Shown here: piece after piece, positions 46,901 through 59,765 of the stretch
Numbering within the stretch: position 1 is the stretch's first letter
How the letters are laid out: each line of letters starts with the position of its first letter
Source: Cryptomeria japonica
Lineage: Eukaryota > Streptophyta > Pinopsida > Cupressales > Cupressaceae
Reading direction: 5' to 3'
DNA length: 64,000 nt
NCBI RefSeq assembly: GCF_030272615.1
Contig: NC_081409.1
Coordinates: 475,100,573-475,164,572 of the forward strand
Position numbers and translations under genes: made by a program
Notes under the pieces: model-generated
The model's database searches: none
Told to the model about the DNA's origin: nothing
What the model saw: the letters and a program-made list of their open reading frames with translations, nothing else

Positions 46901-48080
46901 GTATATTAGAAGAAGAAGTTTTTATTGAGCAAATTGAAGGATTTGTTGAAGACAAGAATAAAGATCAGGTATGTAAATTGAACAAAGCTTTATATAGTTT
47001 GAAACAACACCTAGAGCATGGTATGAAAGATTGCACTCTTATTTAATCAAGATTGGTTTTATAAGAACAAGTGAAAACAACAATATGTACATGAAGAATG
47101 ATGAAAATGGAATACTGATCTTAGCCATATTTGTTGATGATATTATCTTTTGTGGAAATGACTCTCTATGTAAGAACTTTGGAAATGAAATGAGCAAAGA
47201 ATTTGAGATGTCATTAATTGGTGAGATAAAGTATTTTATAGGTTACAGATACTGCAAATGAAAGATGAGATTTTCATTACTCAATCCAAGTACATAAAGG
47301 AAATCTTGAAGAAATTTGGAATGGAGGATTCAAAACCAGTAAGTACTCCTATGACTACCAACTATAAACTATCAAAGAATGATGAATCTGCATCTGTTGA
47401 TGAGACATTTTACCGATCCATGATTGGAAATTTGCAATATGTTGTTCACAACAGGCCAGACATATCACATGCAGTAGGTATAGTTACAAGATTCTCTGCA
47501 GATCCTAAGGAAACACACATGACAACAATCAAGAGAATTTTCAGATACTTGAAAGGCACTAAAGATTATGGCTTAGTATATCAGAAAAGAAATGATTTTG
47601 ATTTAAAAGTTTATACTGATGCTGATTGGGCAGGCAACATTGATGACAGGAAAAGCACAAGTGGAGGAGCTTTCTTTTTAGGAGAAAGACTAGTGAGTTG
47701 GCTTAGCAAGAAACAAGGATGTGTTTCATAGTCAACAGCTGAAGCTGAATACGTTGTTGCAGCATTGAATTGTACCAACATAGCATGGATCAAACAACTG
47801 TTGGAAGGTATAAATGAGAAATTTTTGAGCCAGTAACTATATTATGTGACAATAAAAGTGCCATAAACATTTCAAAGAATCCAGTTATGCACTCTAAGAC
47901 AAAGCACATCTCTATTAAATATCATTATCTTAGAGAAGAAGCTCAAGAGAAGAAAGTGGTGTTGGAGTATGTTAGCATAAAGGAACAAATAACAGATATC
48001 TTCACCAAGCCACTACCAAGGGACACTTTTGAGTATCTCAGAAGCAAGTTAGGGGTCCTACCCCTATCTTCTACTCACTG
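43903..48080 (+). pseudogene. copia Gag-Pol, frameshifted
   Basis: Gag starts MYKRDAPKLNKSSFSTWQ (43903). The zinc knuckle CFNCDKIGHMASNCP is near 44749, and protease has WIIDSGCSHHMTGD near 45040. The pre-integrase motif is LWHKRFCHVNFDNL near 45414. Integrase has DLCGPM, LRSDRGGEFT and PQQNGIAER (45600-45920). RT has WTLVPRLKD, ARLVCKGYAQEEGIDY, MDVKSTFLNG and FVDDIIFCGND (46640-47160). RNase H has YTDADWAGNIDDRKSTSGG near 47610, STAEAEY near 47734 and CDNKSAI, and the protein ends in TDIFTKPLPRDTF. The piece frames change at least at about 44300, 46530, 47030, 47250 and 47780-47830. Stops at about 44278, 45249, 46521 and 47729 are TAG at glutamine-compatible places. Confidence 0.95.
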
Positions 48081-48468
48081 ACCGAGTTTGGTGAAAGCAT
48101 CAATTCGATGACTCTACAAAATATCTTTTAGGAGTTGATGCTGATCTACACACTTTAGGATGTTTTCTAAAGGTGTGCAGGAAACAATACAGGGAACAGG
48201 AATTGAAGACATAAATGCTCTGACAGAGACTAAGTTGACACATAATAGCAAGAAATCACTTCATATAGGAAGGAATTATGTTTTAGTTCTTTACTTTTTG
48301 GCATTGTTGTCAAAGGAGGAGAAGACTGGAGAAAAGGAGTGGATACTAATGTATGGGGGAGAATTTTGATGACAGGGGGAGAGAATTTCAGCATTTCAGA
48401 ATCTCACAGCAATCCGAATAAATTAGGTCAAATCAATTAGTTTTGCCATCAATGCCAAAGGGGGAGAT
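48081..48468 (+). other. copia 3' internal region and polypurine tract
   Basis: Untranslated sequence after RNase H, ending in AAAGGGGGAGAT immediately before the 3' LTR. Confidence 0.8.
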
Positions 48469-49963
48469 TGTTGGCATTATAACAGACAAAGAGAGATTGT
48501 TGGCATTTCAATAAGGATATTGAGAAGGTTGTTGATGATTATGGATATAACTGATTAAGGATGTTTACTGTCTTAATATTATTATTTTGTCATTGATGTC
48601 AAGAAATTGGTTTTCTAATTAAGTATGATGTTGCCATATCTTGAGAAGTATGATTTGATGAGTATAAAGATGTCGATAAAAGACACAGAAAGAATATGAT
48701 GAATAAGGGGAGAAATAAGTTATTCAATGGGAAACTATTACCAAGTTAGACAATGATGAGATCATGATGTTTAGATTGTTTTGATATCATACATATGTTA
48801 TTGATTGTAAGGTTAATACTATACTATGTTACCGAGCAAAGAACCTAGTTGGTAAACCCTAAGGTTATCGCTATCGGTTAATGAAGGCGGTATGTCTACC
48901 GAGTGAAGTTTAGTATTTACCGAGTTGCAACCGAGAAATAATAGAATGCATTGAATTAATAAAAGCATTATTTAATGAAGGAAGCTGATGAGCTAGATAT
49001 GATTAAATGATTGGTATGCCGTGAATAAAGTTTGTTAAAGAATCTATGGCAAAGGAAAATTGACAAGAAGATCTACAACTTAGATTCAACTGTAATACCC
49101 TAGCACAAGTTCCAAGAAATGCATGCAAGTTACAAGGTGGGGTAAAACATTTTCAGATCGAAGGATACATTGAACCTGGTCAAAGTTTGAAGATTTGATG
49201 GCTATGATTGATCATGGGAAATGTGATCAAGGAGATTAAGTGGTTGGCAAATTGTTTATAAATAAGGAACTGTTGATAAACAATGGATGCGGGCAAGTGT
49301 ATGCACAAGGATGCTACATAGTGATTGCCGAGCACAGAAGCTTGAAGACCTATTTGAATAACAGAGTATAGAGCCCAGCAGATGGACAAGATTAGTCCTA
49401 TTGTATTGAGCAAATAAGAATCTGCTTTAGCATTTTAGATGTGAAGTTGCAGATAGATTTTTATTACTGTTATTTTGTGAAGTGACAGAAAATCTCTTAA
49501 CCGAGTGGACTTAACAGTCTTATTTGTAAAACCCTCTAGCAAGGTGACATTCTGATTGAGTGTTTGAAATCCTTTAACAAGGTTACTTCTAACAAGGTGA
49601 AGATCCTAACAGATCTAAGGGAAATCCCTTAACTGGGTCACATCTAGCAATGTGTTTGTAATCTTTAACAAGATTTGCTTTTAACCGGGCATACTCTAGA
49701 AGAGTATATTTCTTAGTGGGTCCAAAATCCCATAGTTGTTTTTCCCTATTTGGGTTTCCACGTTAAATTTGGTGTTATGAGTGTTATGATGTTTATATGC
49801 TTTTGAGTTTGCATGTTTAGCAGTTTTGGGTTATATTACTGAAGCATATGTTACCGAGGTTGAATCTATTGTTTTTATGGAAGATTAAGTTTGTATGATT
49901 CACACCCCCCTCTCATATTATTAGCTTGGCATCTGTACTTAACATTAAGTATCAGAACTATCA
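48469..49963 (+). repeat. copia 3' LTR
   Basis: Same ends as the 5' LTR, one copy of the 23-bp segment, followed by the TSD AATTG. Confidence 0.95.
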
Positions 49964-50869
49964 AATTGATAGTTGAACTGTTGATTGTAGGAATGAAACT
50001 CAATAGATTGAATAGATTAATTGAGTCAACTGATTGAGAAAAAGCTGACTGAAGGAAGAAAAGGAATGATTGGAAGAAATAAAGAGGATGACAAAGAAAG
50101 CTTAATTTAGAAAAAGCTAACTGAAAGATAGAAATAGAAGTTGAAGAGATAAATGATTTAATTAATTAATTGATTTAATTAATTAATTTAGCATGTGCTT
50201 GCATTTAGATTTAGATTTTCAATTTAATCTTTGCATGAGATTTTAATTCAAATAATTGAATTTATTAATTCAATTTAGCATTTGAATATATTTAGAACTT
50301 GACTTTGATTTTCAATTTGGTTTTTGAAATCATGCACATGTATTTGAATTTGAAAGATATTAGAAAAATATGAAATTAAATAAAATTAGAATTTGGGGAT
50401 TTGGAAATGGAAGAATTAATTAGCTAATTAAATAATTTAAAGAAACTATTTAATTATTTAGAAATTGAATTTTAACTAAATAATAAAGATTATTTAATTT
50501 AAAGGATTAAATCACAATTAATTAAATAATAAATATTTAATTAACATTTAGAAGAGAGTTGAATGATTAGATGATTGAAGATAGAAATTGACTAATTAGT
50601 AATTTTTAAATAATAAAGATTATTTAAATTGGGGAATTAGTCAGAATTGATTAAATAATAAATATTTAATTAATATTAGAAAATGATTAAAATGATTAAA
50701 TGATGATAGAAATAGAAGATAGAATAATTAGTAAGATGGTGAGGAAATATGAAATTAGAATAATATGATTAATTAAATTAATTAAATAATTAAAGAATTA
50801 TTTAACTAATTAGAAGAATAATTAGTACATGATCAATGAGACATTTTTAGGTGTCTACATTTGCCCCTC

Positions 50870-51439
50870 TTTCAGACAATGTTGGAATGATGTTGTTTCA
50901 AAGAAAATGAAAAAAATTATGCCCCAGTGATACTTAGGGTGTAATGCCCCCTCGAGAGATTGTTTATGCATTAAATATATGAATGATCTCTCGAAAAAAG
51001 AAGAATGTGAGATGAAAGACTAGTTAGTTGATTAGAGATAGAGATAAGTGATGTGAAGATGATATTGAGATAGAATATGGGAGAATGAACCTTAGAATGA
51101 AATAGAATGAATTAGATGAGAATTAGAAGCAATTGAAGATGATAGAAAATGATTTAGAAAGAGATGATGAGAAAAGAAACAACAAACTAGCAAGAAGAAA
51201 ATGAGATGAAAATGAAATTGAATGAATCATGAACCTGTGTCATTTATTTTATTGTGCCAATATATATTCATCACTGAGCCTTATTATTGAACAATGAAGC
51301 TTAGCACATTAGGGTATAAGGAACCAAGATGCAAAGATATCTCATTGTAGAAACAAACATGTAGCAGACAAGGAGTGAACCCTCCATTCTGGGAATTATG
51401 CCAGGGGTCGAGGTATGTGTGGCATCCAATAGCTGGAAG
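50870..51439 (-). other. 3' internal region of the minus-strand element
   Basis: Starts with the polypurine tract (minus AAAGAGGGGCAAA). A short inverted repeat, TCTCGAGAGATT/GATCTCTCGA, lies near 50950-50995. No coding. Confidence 0.6.
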
Positions 51440-54400
51440 TGTAATGCCCCGCCAGGAAACCCCAAAGGGATAAAGCTAATACACACAATTGGAGTGCAAT
51501 AATTTTTTTTTTAAAGTTAAACACACCATTAAGATACAACAAGATATCAAGATGAGATTACACAGCGGAAGACATCAACTAACACCTAAAGAGTTTCCCA
51601 ACAAGATTACTTAAATTTCACAATTCACTTAACTCACACAATTAATCCAATAAGCTGATTATCTTAATAACGAGATAATTCTTAACCAAGGATAATTTCT
51701 TTCAAAAGATGGAAATATAATTCACAAGATAAGGTTCATCCATTAAGATTTATTCATACCCATCATTCATACTTTTCATTGAAATATAAGCCATGCATCT
51801 AATATTCTAACACACTAGAATTTCATCATAAACATATGAGATCTTTTCATGCATACTTAATTTCCTTAACAACAACTGAATATATTCCATTACTCTAAGT
51901 TACATTCTTTCACGATCCAATTTACTGCATTTTAAAAGATGATTGCATACATGCATCTACGATAAATCTCATCTAAACCACTTATGCATTCGATCAAAAT
52001 GACATTCATACATGCTAACACTAAACATGAAATATAAGAAATAAAAGCATCGCATAACACCAAGATGATCTTGGAGTTCACCCCTAAAGGGCTACATCTC
52101 CGGGTCTGCTCAACTGCAAGACCCCTTTGATAATTAATAAAGTTAAGAATACATGAAGTTTTCATAATTACAATCCTGCCATCAAGGCGAAACATAAACA
52201 ATATACAAGCGACCGCAACGGTCAATAAATACATAAACGATCCTTGAAAAGGAAAGGATCCAGCTGAACAAAATCAAAGCTAATAAAAAAGGTCCATGAG
52301 AGCATCCACAAAATTGAGTCATCACCACCCAAGGTCTAACATGAAACCGATACTCACAAGGGCACAGACAAAAGGATGACCCACAAACGTGCTCCTAACA
52401 GACAATACAACAACACACTAGCAAACATAGGGACAAGCGTCATCACACAACCTGGTATGGTTACCATGACAGGTCTTCATAGGTTCCGGCCCCATACATT
52501 GGGTTACCCTGGCAACCTAATCCAAACCTCCGGCCCATCCAAGCCTCATGTGGACCCACACATCCTCTCGTGAAGACAAGGATGATGGTTTGCCATTTCA
52601 GGCCTTCTCATAGCATGTCGAGTCTGTGTTAGCACTCATCCCATGTGTGAGGCACAATTATCTTACTTAGAGATTACATTCTAATCTACTATTAGGTTAT
52701 CACTTATTAGACTCACTTTCGATGGGTTACCCAACAACCACTTTGGGTGTGGCCCCCAATCGAAAGCCACTTTCCCATACGACACTAGACTATACTCAAG
52801 CGACCTTAGACATCAAGGACACGTATGGTCAAGCCAATGGAATTCAAAAAGGAGGGAACAACCATCTGATCAAACACGAATCATCATTCGACACCCACAT
52901 AGAGGATATGACCAATTACGACACTACCACAAAACAACAGTCAACTCGGAACCGAGGACTGAAATAGGTACCCCAAATCAATTCATACGACAGGGTCCTG
53001 TCAAACAAAGCACGACTTGCCATTACATAAGCAAAAGTGAATACAGAAATTAAACTCGCATAGGAATATTCAGCAGATACAATCTTTTCCAAATTGATCT
53101 AAATGTTAAAAGTCGATCAAGTTTTCTACATGATCTATATTAGATTGCAGTTATCTACCTCATCTAGGTATAGGTTGTTCTTGGTTTTCTAACTCTCTAA
53201 GGTTCATTGCATCGAACACACATAATAAGCCATAATGAGTTCTTAAACCAATTTCACATTAATTAAATCAGACAACCATTAACCAATTAAATAAGGTATT
53301 TAATCTCCAATAAAAAACATCATTGACATACTGGTTCAAAACCAATCTCTACAGTTTCATATTTTCCAAGCCTAGTTACACTATACGGATCAAGGAAACA
53401 TAAATATATACGGAATCCAAATGTAGATAATCATTTCCAAAATCCAAAAAATTACTTCCTTACGCACATATAGAAGAATCCAAAATTAACTATTAATTAA
53501 TGAATATATTTATTAATCCACGATTAATTAAATATAACAAATTAATAATTAATAACTGAATTAACAAATTAAGTATTTAATTAGAAAAATATTCATTAAT
53601 AATAAAATAAAATTTGAGTATTAATTACTGTACACTTTTCATTATACAAATAATTAATAACACATTAATCATAATTTATTACTTAAAGAATATTTAATCA
53701 TAATTAAAAAAAATAAACTTAATTAAAAAATACATTTATTATAATATTAAATTATAATATATATTTTTTTTTATTTAAAAAAAAAACATATAAAAAAAAA
53801 CACGTTTCTTTATTTTTTTTTTAAGTAAACAAAATCATAATAAAGGGGAGGGAGGGTACCCACGTGGGCCCCCCTTTGGAGCTCACGCTACCCACGGTAG
53901 CGCTGCTACCAAATGGTAGCAAGCGGCTGCCATGGGCAGCGCTGCTACCATTTGGTAGTAGTCCGCTACCATGGTAGCAAGCTACCTCCCGCGTGGTGGG
54001 GGTTTGTGCCCTGCCACGTGGGTACAAATTATTATTATTTTTTTTAATTTTTTTTTTTAAAACATTTTACTGTGAAAAAAGCACAGTAAAAAAATACAGT
54101 CTCCCAGAGACTAAAATATTCTCTTTTTTTTTTTTTTAAACACAATTTCGATTTGCAATGAAAATCAGTTTGGTATGAAATATGTTTTGGTTTCATTTTT
54201 TTTTTTTTTATGGGTATTCTTCCTTCCAAACACAAATGGGTTTCAAACACCCAAAACCAATTGAGGAATATCAAAACCCCAAATAAATTTTTTTCAACAA
54301 AAATCCATATATGGGCAAAAGGAACCATTTTTAACATAATGATTCAACTGTTTGTGCAAGAACACCAGTCATATGCATAGTTTTAAAATCACATATCCAA

Positions 54401-55497
54401 ATTAAATCTAAAATCAATTTGAAAGCTTGATCTTTTTAACAACAAACATTTTTCTTTCAACCACAGACCATTTCTTTGGTAACAAGGAAGACAAATAAGG
54501 TAATTCCTACCTCCATACGCATTCCTGGAAGAGATTTGAAGGAGAGCCCAACCTGCAAGCTCCAAAAACCTTCTTCCTCCCAAAACCCCCAAATTTCCTC
54601 CAAAATATTTTTCCAAAAAAATTCCATCCCCAAAATTTCCAAAAGTCTAGGTTATAAGGGAAAGGTTGACCAAAAAATTTCATTTTTGGAATTAAAATTT
54701 TTATTTAAAATAATTCTCAAAAACAATTCTTTTCCAACTATATCAATAAATTGAATTGCTTTTCCCATTTTAAATTGATTTTCTCACTCAACTGAAATTT
54801 AACCTTTCTATTTCAAAAATGCCAAAAGATTAAATTAATTCTATTGCAATTAAATTTAAATCCTTTTTTTTTTTTCAACAGCATATACAAAATGCATTTA
54901 ATATTAAAATTAACCATCTAATTGAACTTACTCCCAATTTAAAATCGAGCAATTCAAATTAATGATAATCACATAAAGAAACCCTGTTTAATCTAGTCCA
55001 TTAATCTTTAATGCATGAACACATATTTAATCAAATTAAATACTAAGGACTAAATAATCAATTTAACCATACACACCAAGCACGCAAACCAAGAAGGTCA
55101 ACCAAACAGACGACTCACAAACCCAAACAAAAAGGGAATATTGACGACGACTGACGATGCTTACTTGAGCACGACTATGGTCAACTAGGGTCTTACGACC
55201 ACCTAATCCAACTCTAAGGATTAAAGAGGTACACTCAAACCTCACACTCATGCGGCATTGTACCTGAAATCTCCTGCAACCAAGAGTCATACATGCATAC
55301 ATATATAAACTTAATGAAAGCATTAGCCTGATATTAATACCACGAAATAGGAACACTAAACCACTTGCATACAACTGGTGCGAAAACACATTAACAGATA
55401 TGCACTAATTCAACACATCTGACTATAATCATTATATTATGATAAACTAACCAAGATTAAACTAAGATTAAAAATTGATTAGGGCAGGGGTACTACA
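51440..55497 (-). repeat. solo LTR of about 4 kb
   Basis: On the minus strand it starts TGTAGTACCCCTGCCC and ends GGGGCATTACA. The flanks GGAAG (51435-51439) and AGAAG (55498-55502) match at four of five bases. There is no PBS or coding region on either side, so recombination between two LTRs has probably removed the body. Inside are AT-rich stretches and an inverted GGTAGC/GCTACC-rich block at 53870-53995. No protein frame is supported. A related LTR begins at 63664. Confidence 0.75.
53880..54000. repeat. GC-rich GGTAGC palindrome cluster
   Basis: Alternating GCTACC and GGTAGC blocks (for example CTACCATTTGGTAG, GCTACCATGGTAGC) form several nested hairpins inside the solo LTR, in marked contrast to the AT-rich surroundings. 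Confidence 0.7.
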
Positions 55498-55502
55498 AGA
55501 AG

Positions 55503-57510
55503 CTCCTATGACTGACACCCACTAGAGAAATTTCCCTAGAATTTCATCAGTTCACACCACAAACAACAAACAAAGAAAAAGATAATGCCCATCATAGCTC
55601 CTCTAGTCACTTGTGGACATCCTTGAGTAGCATAGGAACAATATCTATCGCCAAATGATAAAAGATAAAGACTGACCTGAACAAAATTCAGCAGCTATAT
55701 TGACCTTGTGTCTTCGTTCTCAGTTGCTTGATGTGATAGTTGATAATGTCTGATCTCAGAAAGTTGTGGACACTGTTTAAGACTAAACTGTTTGATTTCG
55801 AGTGTATCCTCTTCTGTTTAAGACAAGATAATGATCAATTTGATATGGATATGATACGATTGATAAGACTATTTGATCAGTTGATTGCAGATGTCTAACT
55901 GGATAGTCGTATCTTTTGTTAACTTCGTGCGAAGTGTTTGTTGGATACCTGCTAGGGTATTTGTTTCTCACAAGATATTTTATTGCAAGTTTTTTGATTG
56001 ATCGATTTTCGATTTTTAGTTGTTTTCCAAGAGCTTTTTCGATGTTTTTAGATTATGTAGATCGATATTTGAATGTTTTTTATTGTTTTTTTTTTTTCAG
56101 GACCTTATATGGATGTTTTTTATTTTTGAAGGATCGTATATGGATGTTTTTGATCGATTTTGTTTTTCATATTTGAATGTTTTTGGATGATTTTTTCAGG
56201 ACTTTATATGATTTTTTGGATTTTGAGCTTTTTTCAATGTTTTGGGATTTTTTCAGGACTTTATATGGATGTTTTTGGTATTTTTAGTTTTCCAATGTTT
56301 TTTAGATTTTGTGTTTTTCAATGTTTTTGTATTTTTTTAGGACTTTATATGATTTTTTGGATTTTCAGTTTTTTTCAATGTTTTTGGATTTTTTCAGGAC
56401 TTTATATGATTTTTTGGATTTTTTTAGTTATGCCCCCAATGTGCAGACCTGTATGACATGATGATCTGCAGAATGTATGTGGAGACAAATGAATCTTTGA
56501 CATGACCTATGTGAATGCTAATGCAGAATGAAGATGCATTTCCTATTTGAACAAGGTTAACAATGTTTTTTGTAGCATTTGTAATAAATCAATTGAAATG
56601 GAGGTGCAAAAAATTTCATAGATAAGTGGTCAATCGATCTTTAAGGTCCCTCAGATCATTCAAATCAACACACTTAGTGACTAGGATTTACAAATGAAGA
56701 TGCGGAAAACTTCCCCATTGGTTCTTGAGACTTTGATCTTCTTTTTCCCATGTGTGTGCAGATGGGTTAATTCTTTCTCTTGTGCTCACTAAAGATCCTT
56801 AGCATCCTATATGACTAGCTACATGGATTTTTCTAACTTCAAAAGCATCCCGAATAGAGCCTCACTACCAGCAAGCCTTGAGAGCTCCGACAAGGTTATA
56901 GATTGTAATTTCTCAAATATTGCTCAATTGTTAGTAGGTGTTCATAGCCCTGATGGAGTTACTTGCATGTTCCCATAGTCAAGCTTTTTGTCGCATTTGT
57001 ATACATGATATTTCAATTATATATCATTTCTCTTTTGCCTTCAGATGGATATTTGGCATAGCTTTTTTTTTCTTTTTCTTGCCTTGACTTATAAGTAATG
57101 ACAACGACACTGAAGTAGAATTTTAGATTTTTCACTAGTCATATAATCAACTAGGTGTCTAGAATGAATTAGAGATTTATTGTGTTTGAGATATAGCAAT
57201 TGATAGATTGTGGGTTAACAAGTCTCAAATAGTGAAATCACTACCCAACCATAAGTAAAGCGTCGTCACAGGGTAGTGTTGAAAATGAATGACCTTAGGA
57301 ATTCAAACACTTCATGTCTAAATATCTAATAAAGGAGATGACCCTTGTTTCTCTTGAATGCAAACAGATGATAAAATTGGTCAGTTGCCTTGTTTTATTG
57401 ATGCTACTATATGAAAATGCAAAAACTATATGCCATGAAATATGTGAATATGATGTGCTTGAAAAAGAAACTATATATAATGCAGTGTTTTATTGATGTT
57501 GTTTATAGGA
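55503..57510 (-). other. internal region of the minus-strand element, repeat-bearing
   Basis: No gene supported. At 56030-56420 a decayed tandem repeat has units with TTTTTTCAGGACTTTATATG and GATGTTTTTGGATTTT at about 40-75-bp spacing. The overlapping short plus-strand frames are phenylalanine-rich artefacts of T runs. Confidence 0.55.
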
Positions 57511-59480
57511 TTAGGGTGTTTTGTGTAGGTAGATCATTGGTCTTTGTTTGAAGAGTCGGATAAAGATGTATTTTCCAATAGAATATAAGGGCTCAACTAA
57601 GTGTACATGTTCAGTATCTCCAATGTAAATTTTATTAGTTTTTGGATTTTGTGGATCATCAGATAGAAATCCATCTTTGGAACCTATGAATTCAGCTATA
57701 GCCTTATATTTTTCAATGCAATCCAACTGTTGTAGATTCTCTTGCCTCCAGTCTATCAAGTGTGAGTGTATGAGACAAATTGTTTTTGGTTTCAAAGTTA
57801 TGACGTGAGCGGGTGTTATGCCCATTTTTATTGATGCACTTGAAGAGGATGATGAATTCAACCATGTGTTGATCTCATTAGTTGATTTTATGCTTGTTTT
57901 TGTCACATCATTGGCATTCGATGATGGCACACATACAATTGTTGACAAGTTGATCTATGTAGTATGATCTGGATTGGTGATTTCATTGATAAGGGGTTCA
58001 TGAACAACTTGTGTAGAGGGATTGGGATCATGAGGAGAAATGGCAAGTTCATTTGAGAGGGAATATTGTGAAGAACATGGAGGATTATGACATGGAGATG
58101 AAGGGATGGAGGGACCTTGATCAGGATTTAGAGAAATAATGGGATCTTGTTTAGCACATGAAGGTAAAGGTATGATTTGATCTTGGTTTGTAAAGGGATT
58201 ATTAGGGAGGATAGAAGGGATGTCTTGATCTTGCTTAGGAGGTGGATGTTGGATGGGACTTGAAAGGACACTATGTTCTTGAGATGGAAGGGTGTCACTA
58301 TGAATGGAATAGAAAAGAGTGAGGGGATCATCATAAGATTCTTGGTCAATGGGATCTTGATCAAAAATTGGGTAGGATGGAAGTGGTTGTTCTTGATCTT
58401 TATTTGTTTCAGGACTCATTTCTTCTGATTTTGGATCATCCTCTTGACATAGGGAAGGAGTTTGAAAATGCATGGGAGATTCTTGGAATGTTTCAATATA
58501 TTGGCCTGATGAAGAAGGGTTTTGAATGAGACTCTCTGAATCATGACTTGGATTAGATTGGATTTGTACGATGGATAGCGATTGGGAGGTTGTGTTATTA
58601 GATAGAGATGGCATGGATTGGTTTTGTGTGAATTTGGGTGATAATGAAATGGTGGATAGATATGGTTGATTTGGGCTTTGGTTGAAAGGGATTTGATTTC
58701 GGGTGAAAGATGTTTGATTTTGGGTGAAAGTTGTTTGATTTTGGTTAAATGAATTTTGATTTGGACTTTGGTTGAAAGGGGTTTGATTTTTCTTGAAAGA
58801 GGTTTGAATGCTAGGTTGGTGTGAATTTTGATTTGGACTTTGGTTGAATGGGGTTTTATTTTGGTTGAACGAGGTTTGAATGTTGGGTTGATATGAATTT
58901 TGATTTGGAATTTGGTTGAAAAAGGTTTGATTTTGGTTGAATGAGGTTTGAATGTTGGGTTGATATGAATTTTGATTTGGACCTTGGTTGAATGGGGTTT
59001 GATTTTGGTTGAAAGAGGTACTTTGAATGTTGGGTTAAACTGAGGTAGGAACGATTTTGTTGAACAATGAAGGTTGGCATGTTTTAATGGTCTCACAAGA
59101 ATAAGAAGGTTGGTCTGATACTGATCCCCTCATGGCCATCACTTCTTTCATCATGTTTCCTAACCAGCCCCTATGGTTGTGAGGACTAGCCATGTCTGTT
59201 ACTTGTTGTTGCAAGGTTTTGATTTGTTGAGCTAATATTTATATTGATGGTGATAGAATATGAATGGAAGGGATGAATCCTCCACCTTCCCTACGAAATG
59301 TATAATTCCAATCCATGATGTTTTCTTGTTTGGTTTGGACCTAGGATCACAACATGTAAGATATTTTCTCCATTTCTCTGAATGTGACAATGTTTGATTG
59401 AACTTGACCAACTTGTTTGAGTTGAGGTTGAGTTTGACTAATCCTTTGATTATGTTTTGGAAATTTGGGGTATGAATTTG
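57511..59480 (-). pseudogene. Gln/Asn/Pro-rich protein of the minus-strand element
   Basis: Minus strand. An upstream part near 59470-59100 includes TQPQLKQVGQVQSNIVTF, LQQQVTDMASPHNHRGWLGN and MMKEVMAMRGSV, with TAG stops and one TAA near 59035. Five or more repeats of the NQNQTPFNQ / PNIQTSFNQ type follow (59030-58690), then a serine/proline-rich region up to 57955. After a stop comes a more ordered domain (KPKTICLIHSHLIDWRQENLQQLDCIEKY, cut here into pieces: KPKTICLIHS, LDCIEKYKAIAEFIGS) ending near 57511. There is no catalytic motif and no zinc knuckle. It could be a Gag-like or prion-like structural protein of a non-autonomous element; I do not recognise it. Low complexity opens several frames at once. 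Confidence 0.5.
58680..59030 (-). repeat. coding tandem repeat of the NQNQTPFNQ type
   Basis: Plus-strand units of TTTGATTTTGGTTGAA and GAATTTTGATTTGGAC alternate with a period of about 36-87 bp. On the minus strand they encode Asn/Gln/Thr/Phe-rich repeats. Confidence 0.75.
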
Positions 59481-59559
59481 TAGGGTGATTATGCAAATGA
59501 TGATGAACTAAGACAAATGTATATGAGGTCTAGACAAGGACATATATGAGGATGATAAT

Positions 59560-59765
59560 GCAGACTCAAAATTAGGACTATGCAACGACTATGGATGATA
59601 ATGAAGATGTGAATGAGGACTATGCAAGGACTTTAGGATGATAATGAGGATGTATGTGAGGACTATGCAAGGACTGAGGATGATAATGAGGATGTAAGTG
59701 AGGACTATGCAAGGACCTAGGATGATAATGAAGACGTAAGTGGGGACTATGCAAGGACTTCCTAG
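59560..59765. repeat. minisatellite, about 54-bp units
   Basis: About four copies of a unit containing GAGGACTATGCAAGGAC and GATGATAATGA. Confidence 0.85.

Larger units (their letters stand above)
42320..49963 (+). mobile_element. Ty1/copia retrotransposon, defective
   Basis: LTRs 42320-43837 and 48469-49963, TSD AATTG (42315-42319 and 49964-49968). The order Gag, protease, integrase, RT, RNase H identifies copia. The uninterrupted LTR copy at 61994-63291 shows the empty target (near 62395). The coding region has several frameshifts and stops. Confidence 0.97.
41914..50869 (-). repeat. 3' LTR of the minus-strand element, split by copia
   Basis: 41914-42319 plus 49969-50869 (about 1307 bp) align end to end with 61994-63291. 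By eye they differ at roughly 2-3% of positions. Much of the LTR is AATTAATTAAAT-type sequence. Confidence 0.93.

Noticed and set aside
54044-54754. Lysine- and phenylalanine-rich frames in the solo LTR
   Set aside because: Arise from A/T homopolymers; no conserved motif.
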